A stretch of 64,000 bases of DNA from JAGQVA01 sp033764335 (GCA_033764335.1 JANRJC010000026.1:1-64000), one strand, 5' to 3'; shown: positions 26,269-35,478, counted from the first letter of the stretch. Made by a program: numbers and translations. Notes: a model not told the origin generated them from the letters alone.

Positions 26269-28017
26269 TTAGTTGTTTTCGGGAGAAGCTTCTTTTTCGC
26301 CTTCGATAGGGAAAGAGCCAAGTTCGCCCACGGTCATTGTACCTGAAAATTTATTGTCCTCTATCGTAGCAGAGACTTCAACGGTAGCCATCTGTCCTCC
26401 CATATCAAAAGAGTACGAAAAACGCAGATCTTTTCCGTCTGATTCGACCGCATCAAGGTCTGCGGTTATGGTTTCTTCCGGGCTTTCATGTGAAATGTTT
26501 CCGCTAAGGCTTCCGCCTTCATTTTTGATGACCAGTTTTCCGGTAAGCGCACTCATCTGGGGCGGGCTTATGACCAGATTCCAGGTACCTGCCACCACCT
26601 TCAGTACATCTGCACTGGCAGAAGATTTTCCTCCGGCGGGTTTCTCATTCATTTCATATTTTTTCCCCTCTACAAAAACATATTTCACGGCAGACTTTTC
26701 TTCGAAAAGGGGCTTATCGGTAAGCACAAGATTCGCTATTTTCCCCTTTTCCACGGTTCCGGTCACATTGGAGATGCCGAGAAGTTTTGCGGGACTGGTA
26801 GTAAGTGCTGCCAGTGCGGCGTCTTCGGAAAGGCCGTTTTTGATCATGGTTCGGATCTGTGAAAGGGCCTCTTTAGGTTTTGCTTCCAGCATGGAAAAAC
26901 CGAAAGGCACTCCCGCCTTTTCAAAGGCTGCAGCCTGAGAAACATGGAGGTGGTAAGCTTCCAATTGTTTTTTTTCCAGTTCGGCTTTTTCCTTTTCTAC
27001 GAGCGACATTTCCTTAGCGGCGGAATCTTTTTTAGCCTCCTCCGGTTTTTTACCGGCGATTTCTTTGGGCAATTCGAGGGAAAGAAAGACCGGTACATTC
27101 TGGGATTTGATCTTTGAAGTGAGATCCCAGCCTTGTTTTACCTCAGCCAGCATGAGCGAAAATCCCAGTTCTTTCTGAAGGCTCATAGCGCGTTGAATGT
27201 CCAGGACATTTTCGGCCTTAAAAATTACGGGTTGCTCTTTTTTCACTACCGGATAAAAAGCCTGGATATAAGCCTCATAAGCAGGTCGGGTCACGCCGAC
27301 CGGATTTTTCTCATAGATCGTCTCGTGTTCAAGCCCTAAGGATGCCTGGTGGTAAAGTTCTTTCCACTTGGCCATGACCCCGAGGAGAGTGGCCGGATAT
27401 ACACCGGATGCACCGGTAAACTGGCTAAACTGAGCAGTATTTTTGCGGAGAATCAGTTCGCCCGATTTGCCTTCCCTCATCAATACAATTGCGCCTGATC
27501 CGGGCAACATTTTTCCTCTTGGCACAATATGAGCAATAGTAAAACCCGCCTCGCGCATACCGGCAATAGATTTTTCGTTTGCGTCAAACAAATCTATCAC
27601 CTTCTGGTCGGTCTGAATTCCCGCCACATCCGCAGGCGGATTGACGGGGTTTTCTCTGGGAGGGCGGTTGTCTCCCTGACTCTGAGCATTTCCCTCCGGT
27701 CGGGGGATACCCGTGTGGGTAAGTCCGGCAATAAAACCTGCATAGAGAAACATGGAGTCTGCGGAGATGGTTTCGGCTTCACCCGGTATGGGCACATTTT
27801 TCCCCACGTCCGAGATGAGTCCATTTTTGATAATTACTGTCACATCTTCCAATAATGTGCCGGGTGAAGAGATTACATTAACATGGGTAATCGCGAAGGT
27901 TTTGGTAACAGGAGGAAGCTCTGCGGCTTTGTTTTGGGCCGGGAGTACCTGCGGCAGACCTGCCGTTACCCCCGCAAAGACAATCGTTGTCCAAACAGAA
28001 AGAAGAAGGTTTTTCAT
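26269..28017 (-). CDS. Amidohydrolase-like protein with C-terminal beta domain
   Basis: A 582-residue exported protein (signal peptide about residues 1-27, VLPAQ). The amidohydrolase-like barrel is recognisable (SSPGTLLEDVTVIIKNGLIS ... EKGKIANLVLTDKP), but the first metal motif reads AGLTH, keeping only H101. A Pro/Gly/Asn-rich insertion follows (near residue 110) and a Lys/Glu-rich stretch near 340. Residues 490-575 form a separate beta-rich domain (GTWNLVISPPQMSALTGKL) found at the end of several Bacteroidota amidohydrolases. First gene of the trio; 10 bp separate it from the next start. Confidence 0.82.
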   Translation of the reverse strand: MKNLLLSVWTTIVFAGVTAGLPQVLPAQNKAAELPPVTKTFAITHVNVISSPGTLLEDVTVIIKNGLISDVGKNVPIPGEAETISADSMFLYAGFIAGLTHTGIPRPEGNAQSQGDNRPPRENPVNPPADVAGIQTDQKVIDLFDANEKSIAGMREAGFTIAHIVPRGKMLPGSGAIVLMREGKSGELILRKNTAQFSQFTGASGVYPATLLGVMAKWKELYHQASLGLEHETIYEKNPVGVTRPAYEAYIQAFYPVVKKEQPVIFKAENVLDIQRAMSLQKELGFSLMLAEVKQGWDLTSKIKSQNVPVFLSLELPKEIAGKKPEEAKKDSAAKEMSLVEKEKAELEKKQLEAYHLHVSQAAAFEKAGVPFGFSMLEAKPKEALSQIRTMIKNGLSEDAALAALTTSPAKLLGISNVTGTVEKGKIANLVLTDKPLFEEKSAVKYVFVEGKKYEMNEKPAGGKSSASADVLKVVAGTWNLVISPPQMSALTGKLVIKNEGGSLSGNISHESPEETITADLDAVESDGKDLRFSYSFDMGGQMATVEVSATIEDNKFSGTMTVGELGSFPIEGEKEASPENN

Positions 28018-28065
28018 AGAGTAAGGTTAGAACGTATTTAAATCGGGACCACACAAGGTGTTTGT

Positions 28066-28935
28066 TTATCCAAATCGCGACCGGATATATTCCAGCATAT
28101 CGCTGATTACGGGCATAATATTGGAAGGGCCCGAGCGAATATAAAAAGCTTCTTTTTGGGGACCTTCTTTGAGAAAGGCGGGTTTATTGGAGGCTGCACA
28201 ATCGTATCTCAATACGACTTTTCCTTTAACTTCATCCATATCATAAGAGACCAGACTGGCAAAAAACCCGCCAATCCGGTCTTTGATCATACCGATAATG
28301 CTAAGGTTGAAATTTTCGAGTTCTTTTTCGTTTTCAAACTCTACGCCGCAGATTTCGCGACTGTCATTTACGCCCACGAGCAAAGTACCTCCGCTGGTAT
28401 TCATAAACGCCGACAGCGTTTTGAGCATGGCCGGTTTGACCGATTTACTGGCCGCTTCTTTAAATTCGAGGTTTTCATTTTCCCCATCGGCAATCAGTTT
28501 TTCGGTAGTAAATGGCAAATCTTTATTGAGATAATTGACGATTCGGACCGTAAGGCCCCTCACGATTTTGAGGCTAAGCAGGGGATCGAGGTATTCGCCC
28601 GAAAACAACTTGTCGCCGTCAAAAGCCAGCAGCCGGGTATCCTGAAGCGCGCGAATGGTTCCCATGCGGAGGCTTTGGGTAAAAATGGCTACTTCTCCAA
28701 AAATTTCCCCCTGCTCATAGATTTTTTTCTCCCCATCGCGCAGGGTCAGCAGCAATTCCCCCTCTTCTACCAGGTAAAAGTTTTGCCCTTTTTGGTTCAT
28801 GGAAAAAACCTCCTGGTTTTTGTGAAATTTTTTCCGCTCGGTGATGGACAGCAACTGTTCCCTTTCGGTTTCACTCAATTCCTGAAACAGCGGATTATGG
28901 CGTATAGCAGATAAGAATTCGGATTTTTCAAGCAT
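28066..28935 (-). CDS. cNMP-binding domain fused to AlbA_2
   Basis: A 289-residue cytosolic protein joining two domains. Residues 1-130 form a Crp-type cyclic-nucleotide-binding barrel (FYLVEEGELLLTLRDGEKK, GEIFGEVAIFTQSLRMGTIR) with a relaxed binding cassette. Residues about 150-280 form an AlbA_2 (Schlafen AAA_4-like) domain (ENLEFKEAAS, MNTSGGTLLVGVNDS, EAFYIRSGPSN). It lacks the helix-turn-helix expected of a Crp protein. The ATG at 28933-28935 is taken because the barrel starts just after it. The stop of the DUF1569 gene is only 39 bp upstream. Confidence 0.8.
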   Translation of the reverse strand: MLEKSEFLSAIRHNPLFQELSETEREQLLSITERKKFHKNQEVFSMNQKGQNFYLVEEGELLLTLRDGEKKIYEQGEIFGEVAIFTQSLRMGTIRALQDTRLLAFDGDKLFSGEYLDPLLSLKIVRGLTVRIVNYLNKDLPFTTEKLIADGENENLEFKEAASKSVKPAMLKTLSAFMNTSGGTLLVGVNDSREICGVEFENEKELENFNLSIIGMIKDRIGGFFASLVSYDMDEVKGKVVLRYDCAASNKPAFLKEGPQKEAFYIRSGPSNIMPVISDMLEYIRSRFG

Positions 28936-28974
28936 CTTGAAGGTGTTTGGGTAAAGATGAAAAAAAATAATCAT

Positions 28975-29439
28975 CTATACACCAAATTGCCTTAAGTGAT
29001 GGTCACAATGTTTCCATATAAAAAACCCCATCTTCTCCCGGCTGAGTCTGCCTAAGCCGGGGTGAGGATTAAAACGAAAAGTTGCGTCTTTGGAGCAAAA
29101 TTCCCTGACGAGTTGAATAAGCGCAGATTTATCGGCTTCAAAAGTCGTAGGCGGAGTACCCTTACCTCCTGGACCTTGTTTGTAGGGTTTAAGCGTGGGA
29201 GTGCCGGGTTTCCAGGGTTTTTCTGTCAGTACAATCAGGCGCATAAGCGGGCGGAGAAACCCCGGTACTACGGGTCGGGTCGAGCGGAGGTTGAGCACAT
29301 CCCGCAAGGGGTCTGCCAAATGGCAGACCACCTGATTTACGGTCATAACTCCCCAAAGAGGTTTCGATTCCGGAGTCAATTTTTGGATACGATCCAGAAT
29401 AGATTTTTGGGTGGCGGATTCAAAGAGGTTATTTTTCAT
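28975..29439 (-). CDS. DUF1569 (DinB-like) protein
   Basis: A 154-residue protein with the DUF1569/DinB four-helix-bundle pattern. Candidate metal ligands are the His in NQVVCHLADPLRD and the His pair in WKHCDHHLRQFG; the family motif SREKMGFFIWKHCDHHLRQF is present. Exact chemistry is unknown; related bundles are thiol-dependent transferases. It follows the cupin gene by 37 bp and is probably co-transcribed with it. Confidence 0.82.
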   Translation of the reverse strand: MKNNLFESATQKSILDRIQKLTPESKPLWGVMTVNQVVCHLADPLRDVLNLRSTRPVVPGFLRPLMRLIVLTEKPWKPGTPTLKPYKQGPGGKGTPPTTFEADKSALIQLVREFCSKDATFRFNPHPGLGRLSREKMGFFIWKHCDHHLRQFGV

Positions 29440-29476
29440 TTTGTACAGGGTTTAAATTTTTTAGGTTAAAATTATT

Positions 29477-29947
29477 CTACACAGGGGCATCAATCAGGAC
29501 TTTCATTCCGTAAGTCCCAAATATTTCGATTACTTTACCCATGTCCGGTTCGCGGTCAGGCGGGAGAGCATTTAACTCTTCAAAAAAGGCTTCAAAATTG
29601 CCGCCGGGTACGATTGTCCAAAGGGTTTTGCCGGGGGTTGTTCCAATATTTTGAAAAGCATGGGGCACAAACCGTGGGAAAAAAATTTCTGCACCTGCTT
29701 CTGCTTTAAGGGTTTTGTCTCCCAGTTGAACCACAAACTCTCCTTCCAGGACGTAGATCATTTCGTCTTCCACGCTGTGAACATGGGGTGGAATCCCGTG
29801 TCCCGGAGGCGTGATTACTTCCATCACATAATACATGCCTTCGGTCTCCTTTTTTTGTAACTTGATCGTAACGGAATGACCGAGGATGTTGAGTTTACGA
29901 CCTTCATTGGGAGTCGTAACGGCGGGAATTAAATTTTTTGTCTGCAT
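29477..29947 (-). CDS. Cupin-domain protein
   Basis: A 156-residue single-domain cupin. The two conserved motifs are present: PPHVHSVEDEMIYVLEGEF (metal ligands His, His, Glu) and FFPRFVPHAFQN with the fourth His. No signal peptide. Substrate unknown; small cupins like this include dioxygenases and quercetinase-like enzymes. Divergent from the Crp/Fnr regulator gene 102 bp away, which may control it. Confidence 0.85.
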   Translation of the reverse strand: MQTKNLIPAVTTPNEGRKLNILGHSVTIKLQKKETEGMYYVMEVITPPGHGIPPHVHSVEDEMIYVLEGEFVVQLGDKTLKAEAGAEIFFPRFVPHAFQNIGTTPGKTLWTIVPGGNFEAFFEELNALPPDREPDMGKVIEIFGTYGMKVLIDAPV

Positions 29948-30049
29948 AATTGATAAAATTAAAAATGATTTAAATAAATTTTACCTTACAAATAAACAGG
30001 CAGACAGAAGCCAAAATCATTCACATAGGTTAACAAATCCCGAATCCGC

Positions 30050-30637
30050 ATGCGTCATCAGTTGTTGTTTAATCATCTGAAGCAAACGGTTCCAATCTCG
30101 GAAGAAGAAGTGCTCAAACTTCTGGATTATGCTTTGATCAAAAATTACCGGAAAAAGGAATACCTCTTTATGCAAGGAGAGTTTGCAAAATATGTAGGTT
30201 TTGTAAACCAGGGGTGTCTGAGGTATTACCAGATTGATGAAAATGGTGAAGACCATATCATCTATTTTGCCATCGAAACCTGGTGGATTGGCGATCTCAA
30301 CAGTTTCTATTCGGGACAGCCAACGGGTTTTAACCTTCAGGCCCTCGAACCCTGCGAGATGTTTATGTATGATAAGGAAAGATTTGAAAAAGCCCGGTTT
30401 GAAATCCCTACTTTTGACCAGTATGTAAAAATCCGCCATGCCAAAGCAACCGATGCCCGCCTTGAACGAATGATGAGCCAACTCTCAGAAACTGCGGAGA
30501 CCCGTTACCTCAAACTATTGGAAAAGTTTCCGGATATTTTTCAGCGCGTGCCCCAACACCTTATCGCTTCTTTTCTCGGCATACAACCCCAAAGTCTCAG
30601 CCGTATTCGAAAACAAATGTCCCGGAAAGAGAGCTAA
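30050..30637 (+). CDS. Crp/Fnr-family transcription regulator
   Basis: A 195-residue regulator with an N-terminal cNMP-binding-like barrel (FMQGEFAKYVGFVNQGCLRYY) and a C-terminal winged helix (about 150-190) with recognition helix IASFLGIQPQSLSRIRKQ. Effector unknown; the binding pocket is not that of classical cAMP receptors. Divergent orientation suggests it regulates the cupin-DUF1569-cNMP/AlbA_2 transcript. Confidence 0.9.
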   Translation: MRHQLLFNHLKQTVPISEEEVLKLLDYALIKNYRKKEYLFMQGEFAKYVGFVNQGCLRYYQIDENGEDHIIYFAIETWWIGDLNSFYSGQPTGFNLQALEPCEMFMYDKERFEKARFEIPTFDQYVKIRHAKATDARLERMMSQLSETAETRYLKLLEKFPDIFQRVPQHLIASFLGIQPQSLSRIRKQMSRKES

Positions 30638-30672
30638 AGCGGGACAGATATTTTAAAGTAACTCTCGTATTT

Positions 30673-30726
30673 AAAAATAGTTTTACTATTTTAGTGATCA
30701 GATACTAAAATAGTAAAACTATTTTT
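30673..30726. promoter_or_regulatory. Nested palindromes before the DUF4143 ATPase
   Basis: A perfect 23-bp inverted repeat (30673-30695 and 30704-30726) separated by 8 bp. Each arm holds its own perfect 19-bp palindrome, aaaatagt-N3-actatttt, at 30674-30692 and 30707-30725, whose centres are 33 bp (about three helical turns) apart. It ends 3 bp before the ATG at 30730. Reads as a paired operator covering the promoter or ribosome-binding region; an AT-only hairpin in the leader mRNA is the other possibility. Confidence 0.75.
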
Positions 30727-30729
30727 ATT

Positions 30730-31908
30730 ATGTTTTATCAAAGAAGCATTTTTCCGGCCTTGCAGGACCACTTATCCACCCGGCAAATCACGGTACTAAC
30801 CGGAATGCGTCGCACGGGGAAAACAACCCTGTTGAAAAAGCTAATAGAGATTTCGCATATCTCCCAGAAGATTTTTTTTGACCTAGAACGCATTGATAAC
30901 CGGGAATTTTTCTCCGAAAAAAATTACGAGACAATCATTTATGCACTCACGCAGCGGGGTATCCGGTTTTCGGAGAAAGTGCTGATAGGCATTGACGAAA
31001 TTCAATTGGTACCGAATCTACCCAGTGTTATCAAATATCTGTATGATACATACGACATAAAATTTATTCTTACAGGCTCCAGTTCCTATTACCTGAAAAA
31101 TCATTTCAGCGAATCGCTTGCAGGCCGGAAAAAAATATTTGAGGTTTATCCGCTGACTTTTCAAGAATTATTGACATTTAAGAATGTCCCGTATCTACCT
31201 GTGGGTGATTTTACTCAGCACCCGTTTATTGGAGCAGAGTATGAGCGATTGAAGTCTTTTTACAATGAATATATTGACTATGGAGGATTTCCCGAAGTGG
31301 TGCTGTCTGACAAGATTGCCGATAAAAAGGATATGATCTCCGATATAATGAGTTCTTATATCAACTTTGATCTTACCGGTTTGGCTGACATAAAAAGAAG
31401 TGTGGATGTTTATTCCCTTATTAAACTGTTGGCTGTCCGGGTTGGCAGCCGACTAGAAATTTCCAAACTTTCTGCCATTACGGGCATGAGCAGAACAGCC
31501 GTAGAGAACTATCTCCATTTATTTGAACAGACTTATCTGATCCGAACCATTCCGGTTACATCCAAAAGTCCTGACCGGGAAATCGTAAAAGCGAGGAAAT
31601 TATTTTTCCTTGACAACGGGATGGCCTCATCTTCGGCGGAACTGAGCAGCGGGTCGAAATTTGAGAATGCCGTTTTTAACCAACTACACCATCACGGGGA
31701 GGTTTCCTATTTTTCCTTGAAAACCGGAAATGAGATTGATTTTATTTTGAATAAAGAAAAAGCCTTTGAGGTCAAAGAATCCCCGTTGGAAACTGACTTA
31801 ACAAAAACGGCATTACTTGCGAAAAACCTCGACATAACCTCGGTTTTTGTTATTGGAAGGCATATTCACCGGCCCTTTCCCGGTATGATCTGGGGTGGGT
31901 TTTTATAA
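30730..31908 (+). CDS. AAA_14/DUF4143 ATPase
   Basis: A 392-residue P-loop ATPase of the AAA_14-DUF4143 group. Walker A is GMRRTGKTTLLKK, Walker B IGIDEIQLV, and ILTGSSS is the sensor-like segment. A winged-helix-like section follows (ISKLSAITGMSRTAVENYL). The C-terminus has a restriction-endonuclease-like strand pattern (TGNEIDFIL ... AFEVK). The family is common and patchy in bacteria and archaea; its role is unresolved. The nested palindrome just upstream suggests tight or autogenous control. Confidence 0.88.
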   Translation: MFYQRSIFPALQDHLSTRQITVLTGMRRTGKTTLLKKLIEISHISQKIFFDLERIDNREFFSEKNYETIIYALTQRGIRFSEKVLIGIDEIQLVPNLPSVIKYLYDTYDIKFILTGSSSYYLKNHFSESLAGRKKIFEVYPLTFQELLTFKNVPYLPVGDFTQHPFIGAEYERLKSFYNEYIDYGGFPEVVLSDKIADKKDMISDIMSSYINFDLTGLADIKRSVDVYSLIKLLAVRVGSRLEISKLSAITGMSRTAVENYLHLFEQTYLIRTIPVTSKSPDREIVKARKLFFLDNGMASSSAELSSGSKFENAVFNQLHHHGEVSYFSLKTGNEIDFILNKEKAFEVKESPLETDLTKTALLAKNLDITSVFVIGRHIHRPFPGMIWGGFL

Positions 31909-31933
31909 AGGCTTTAGATTAAAAAAAAAGTTT

Positions 31934-31941
31934 TATCTTAG
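31934..31941 (+). promoter_or_regulatory. Candidate -7 box of the ThuA lipoprotein
   Basis: TATCTTAG at 31934-31941, 21 bp before the ATG, after an A/T tract. The same string precedes the glycosyltransferase gene at 40765. Confidence 0.4.
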
Positions 31942-31962
31942 CGCGCCATAAAGCATTAAAAT

Positions 31963-34900
31963 ATGTACACTGCTACTCCCTTCCGCAAGGCGCTAACGCT
32001 CCTGGTTTATACAATTTTCCTACTGTCTTCTTTGGTTTCCTGCAAAAAAACAGAACCCCCCCGGGTACTCGTTTTTTCCAAAACCGCAGGTTTTCGCCAT
32101 GAATCCATCGCCGCCGGTAAACAAGCGCTGCTGGCTTTGGGAGAAAAACATCAATTTACGGTGGACACTACCGAAAATGATTCTGTCTTTTTTGAAGAAA
32201 ATCTGAAACGTTACCAGGCGGTAATCTTTCTCAATACCACCGGTAATGTGTTAAATCCTGAACAGCAAAACCACTTTGAAAGGTATATTCAGGCCGGAGG
32301 GGGATATGTCGGGATTCATGCTGCCACGGATACCGAATACGACTGGCCCTGGTATGGAAAACTGGCAGGTGCTTATTTTTCCAGCCATCCCAACAATCCC
32401 AATGTGCGCGAGGCAGAGTTTTATGTTACCGACAAAAACCACGCGGCTTGCGACTCGCTACCCGATCGGTTTAAGCGCACGGATGAGTTTTACAATTTTA
32501 AAAACATCAGTTCTGACATTCAGGTACTGGTAAAAATAGATGAAAAAACCTACGAAGGGGGAACCAACGGAGACAACCATCCGATTTCGTGGTATCAGGA
32601 GTTTGACGGTGGCAGGGCTTTTTATACGGCGATGGGACATACCAATGAAACTTTTGCCGAACCCCTTTTCCTCAATCACCTTTGGGGCGGAATTAAATAT
32701 GTGCTGGATGGCGGTAAACCTCAACCCTTGAATTACAGTAAAGTGCGCACCAAACGTATGCCCGAAGCCAATCGGTTTACGCAGCATGTACTGGCCGAAA
32801 AACTCAACGAACCGATGGAACTGGCGATACTTCCCGGAGGAAACGTGCTTTTTATTGAGCGCCATGGCGCAGTGAAAATCTACGACCCGGCCGCACAAGC
32901 GGTCAAGGTTATAGACAGTATCGCCGTGAGCACCAAATACAAAAGTCAGGCGGGAAGAATATCCGAGGCCGAAGACGGCCTGTTGGGTTTACAACTTGAT
33001 CCTAATTTTGAAAAAAATCACTGGATTTACCTCTACTACTCCGCCGCTGGCGAAAAAGCCGTAAACGTGCTTGCACGTTATGAATTGGACGGAGAAAAGC
33101 TCCTGAAGGAGTCCGCCAAAATCATCCTCGAAGTTCCCGTTCAACGCGAAGAGTGTTGTCATACCGGAGGCTCCATCGCGTTTGATGCACAGGGCAATCT
33201 GTTTGTTTCAACCGGCGACAATACCAGTCCTCGTGACTTTGCTTACGGCCCTAACGACGAACGCCCCGGAAGATACCCCTGGGACGCGCAGAAGTCTTCG
33301 GGAAATACCAATGACCTGCGTGGCAAAATCTTGCGCATTCACCCCGAGCCGGACGGGACTTACACCATTCCTGAAGGCAATCTTTTCCCCAAAGGAATGG
33401 AAAAAACCCGCCCCGAAATTTATGTAATGGGAACTCGCAACCCGTATCGTATTTCGGTGGACAAAAAAACAGGCTATCTCTACTGGGGAGAAGTGGGACC
33501 TGATGCTAATAATGATTCTTCACTACTGGGTTCAAGAGGGTATGACGAAGTGAATCAGGCCCGGCAGGCAGGTTATTTTGGCTGGCCCTATTTTGTGGGC
33601 AACAATCAGCCTTATGTGGAATACGACTTTGCCACCGGCAAAAGTTATGAAAAATACAATTCCGAAAAACCGATCAATAATTCGCCTAACAATACCGGCC
33701 TTACGGAATTGCCAGCTGTGCAAAAACCGTTTATCTGGTATCCTTACGCAACTTCAACGGATTTCCCGCTGGTAGGCAGTGGTTCGCGTAATGCGATGGC
33801 CGGTCCGGTTTTTTATTCCGAAGATTTCAAAAATGCTGCACGGGCATTTCCCGATTACTACGACGGAAAACTCCTGATTTATGACTGGATGCGTGGCTGG
33901 GTCATGGCGGTTACAATGGATGCGGAAGGTAATTATGTGTCAATGGAGCCGTTTTTGAGTAATTATAAATTCAACAACCTCATAGACATGGATTTTAGCC
34001 GGGACGGCGATTTATATACCCTTGAATACGGTACAGGCTGGTTTCAGCACAACGACAACGCCCGGCTGGTTCGATTTGAATATACTGCCGGTAACCGCAA
34101 GCCCATGATTCGGATGGCGGCAGAAAAAACCCGTGGTGCAGTTCCTTTCACTACCCACTTTACTTCGAAGGGCACAACGGATTATGACAATGACAAACTC
34201 AGTTATAGCTGGAACGTCCTTTCTCCGGAAGGAAAATCGCTGAAAAAATTCACCACCCCGGAAATGGATTTTTCCTTTGAAACACCAGGTGTATATAAAG
34301 TCGAGCTAACCGTCTCCGACGGCAAAGGCGAATCTACTGTTTCCGCACAGGAAATTCATGCGGGCAATGAGTCCGCGGAAGTTGCCATTAACATTGTTCG
34401 TGGCAATGGCGGATTTTTCCTCCCCGGTCAATCGTTTGACTATCAGGTAACGGTGAATGACAAAGAGGATGGAAGCACTTCTTCCGGAGGCATTTCTCCT
34501 GATGCGGTGACCGTTACGATTGACTATTTGCCCGAAGGATACGACAAAACCCTGATTGTACAGGGGCATAAATACGCCGATAGTTTTACCGCATTCGCCA
34601 AAGGAAAAACACTGGTGGAGAACAGCGACTGCAAATCCTGCCATTTCGCTGACAAAAAATCTATTGGCCCTGCCTATATAGATGTCGCAAAAAAATATGC
34701 CAGCGACCCGAAAGCTTCGGCTTATCTGGCGCAAAAAATCAAAAACGGAGGCTCTGGTGTCTGGGGGGAAGTCGCCATGGCGGCACATCCTTCCCTCCCC
34801 GATGCAGACATTTCCGAGATGGTGAGTTATATCCTCAGCTTGGAAGGCAAACCGGCTAATCTCCTGCCGTTAACGGGCACTTATACTACGACCATTCCGA

Positions 34901-35433
34901 AAGGGCAGAGCGATCAGGGCGTTTTTATTCTGCGTGCAACCTATACCGACAAAGAGGTAAACGGCATCGCGGGCGTCCCGGTGGAAAGTGTGGTGATATT
35001 GAGAAATACCCGCCTTGCGGCAGTGCAGTGTGACGAGTTTCAGGGAGTACAGAAATTCAAGCTGCCAAATCCTCCCATCGAACTGATGATTGCTCAGAGA
35101 GACGGAGCGTACATTGCCTTTAAGCAGGTGGACATAACCGGTATCGAGACGCTTACCCTTATGGTGCAGGCCAGTGCCAACTACGGCATGTTGGGAGGAA
35201 GTTTTGAAGTAAGACTGGATGCGCCCGATGGCAAACTTATCGGTACATCCACCCCCATCACGCCGAAAGTCGTGCAGGGATTTTCGCCGGTACCCGACTT
35301 TGCTACCGCGCCGCTGACTCCGTCAGAAGGGAAACACGACGTGTATATCGTTGCCAAAAACGGTAAGGCCGCACCGGGGCAGATGTTGTATGTGATGTTG
35401 CAGGTAGTTTTTGGTACAAAACCGGCGATGTAG
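31963..35433 (+). CDS. ThuA / sugar-dehydrogenase / PKD / cytochrome c lipoprotein
   Basis: A 1156-residue lipoprotein (lipobox LVSC, C27). Domains in order: ThuA-like glutamine-amidotransferase fold (about 33-255, LVFSKTAGFRH, GGYVGIHAATD); glucose/sorbosone-dehydrogenase-like six-bladed propeller (about 275-700, EDGLLGLQLDPNF, CCHTGGSIAFD, MGTRNPYRISVD); PKD domain (about 705-790); class I cytochrome c with CxxCH at C890-C893-H894; and a C-terminal carbohydrate-binding, CBM6-like domain (about 985-1155). Probably a periplasmic or surface sugar oxidase passing electrons to its own heme. The last 37 codons plus 11 bp recur at 37381-37491. Confidence 0.9.
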   Translation: MYTATPFRKALTLLVYTIFLLSSLVSCKKTEPPRVLVFSKTAGFRHESIAAGKQALLALGEKHQFTVDTTENDSVFFEENLKRYQAVIFLNTTGNVLNPEQQNHFERYIQAGGGYVGIHAATDTEYDWPWYGKLAGAYFSSHPNNPNVREAEFYVTDKNHAACDSLPDRFKRTDEFYNFKNISSDIQVLVKIDEKTYEGGTNGDNHPISWYQEFDGGRAFYTAMGHTNETFAEPLFLNHLWGGIKYVLDGGKPQPLNYSKVRTKRMPEANRFTQHVLAEKLNEPMELAILPGGNVLFIERHGAVKIYDPAAQAVKVIDSIAVSTKYKSQAGRISEAEDGLLGLQLDPNFEKNHWIYLYYSAAGEKAVNVLARYELDGEKLLKESAKIILEVPVQREECCHTGGSIAFDAQGNLFVSTGDNTSPRDFAYGPNDERPGRYPWDAQKSSGNTNDLRGKILRIHPEPDGTYTIPEGNLFPKGMEKTRPEIYVMGTRNPYRISVDKKTGYLYWGEVGPDANNDSSLLGSRGYDEVNQARQAGYFGWPYFVGNNQPYVEYDFATGKSYEKYNSEKPINNSPNNTGLTELPAVQKPFIWYPYATSTDFPLVGSGSRNAMAGPVFYSEDFKNAARAFPDYYDGKLLIYDWMRGWVMAVTMDAEGNYVSMEPFLSNYKFNNLIDMDFSRDGDLYTLEYGTGWFQHNDNARLVRFEYTAGNRKPMIRMAAEKTRGAVPFTTHFTSKGTTDYDNDKLSYSWNVLSPEGKSLKKFTTPEMDFSFETPGVYKVELTVSDGKGESTVSAQEIHAGNESAEVAINIVRGNGGFFLPGQSFDYQVTVNDKEDGSTSSGGISPDAVTVTIDYLPEGYDKTLIVQGHKYADSFTAFAKGKTLVENSDCKSCHFADKKSIGPAYIDVAKKYASDPKASAYLAQKIKNGGSGVWGEVAMAAHPSLPDADISEMVSYILSLEGKPANLLPLTGTYTTTIPKGQSDQGVFILRATYTDKEVNGIAGVPVESVVILRNTRLAAVQCDEFQGVQKFKLPNPPIELMIAQRDGAYIAFKQVDITGIETLTLMVQASANYGMLGGSFEVRLDAPDGKLIGTSTPITPKVVQGFSPVPDFATAPLTPSEGKHDVYIVAKNGKAAPGQMLYVMLQVVFGTKPAM

Positions 35434-35448
35434 AGGAAGGGTTTGTTG
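35338..35448 (+). repeat. 111-bp direct repeat, copy 1 (gene 3' end)
   Basis: The last 31 codons and stop of the ThuA/dehydrogenase gene plus 15 bp beyond the stop. It matches copy 2 at 37381-37491 in 109 of 111 positions. The two differences fall in third codon positions of valine codons and are silent. The repeats bracket a 1,932-bp insert. Confidence 0.92.
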
Positions 35449-35478
35449 GAGGTTTATTGGGTCAAAAAATATATATTA

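Noticed and set aside
30673..30726. Palindrome read as a rho-independent terminator of the Crp/Fnr gene
   Set aside because: The stem is A/T-only with no G/C core, and it abuts the next start; operator-like nested symmetry explains it better, though I cannot exclude it fully.
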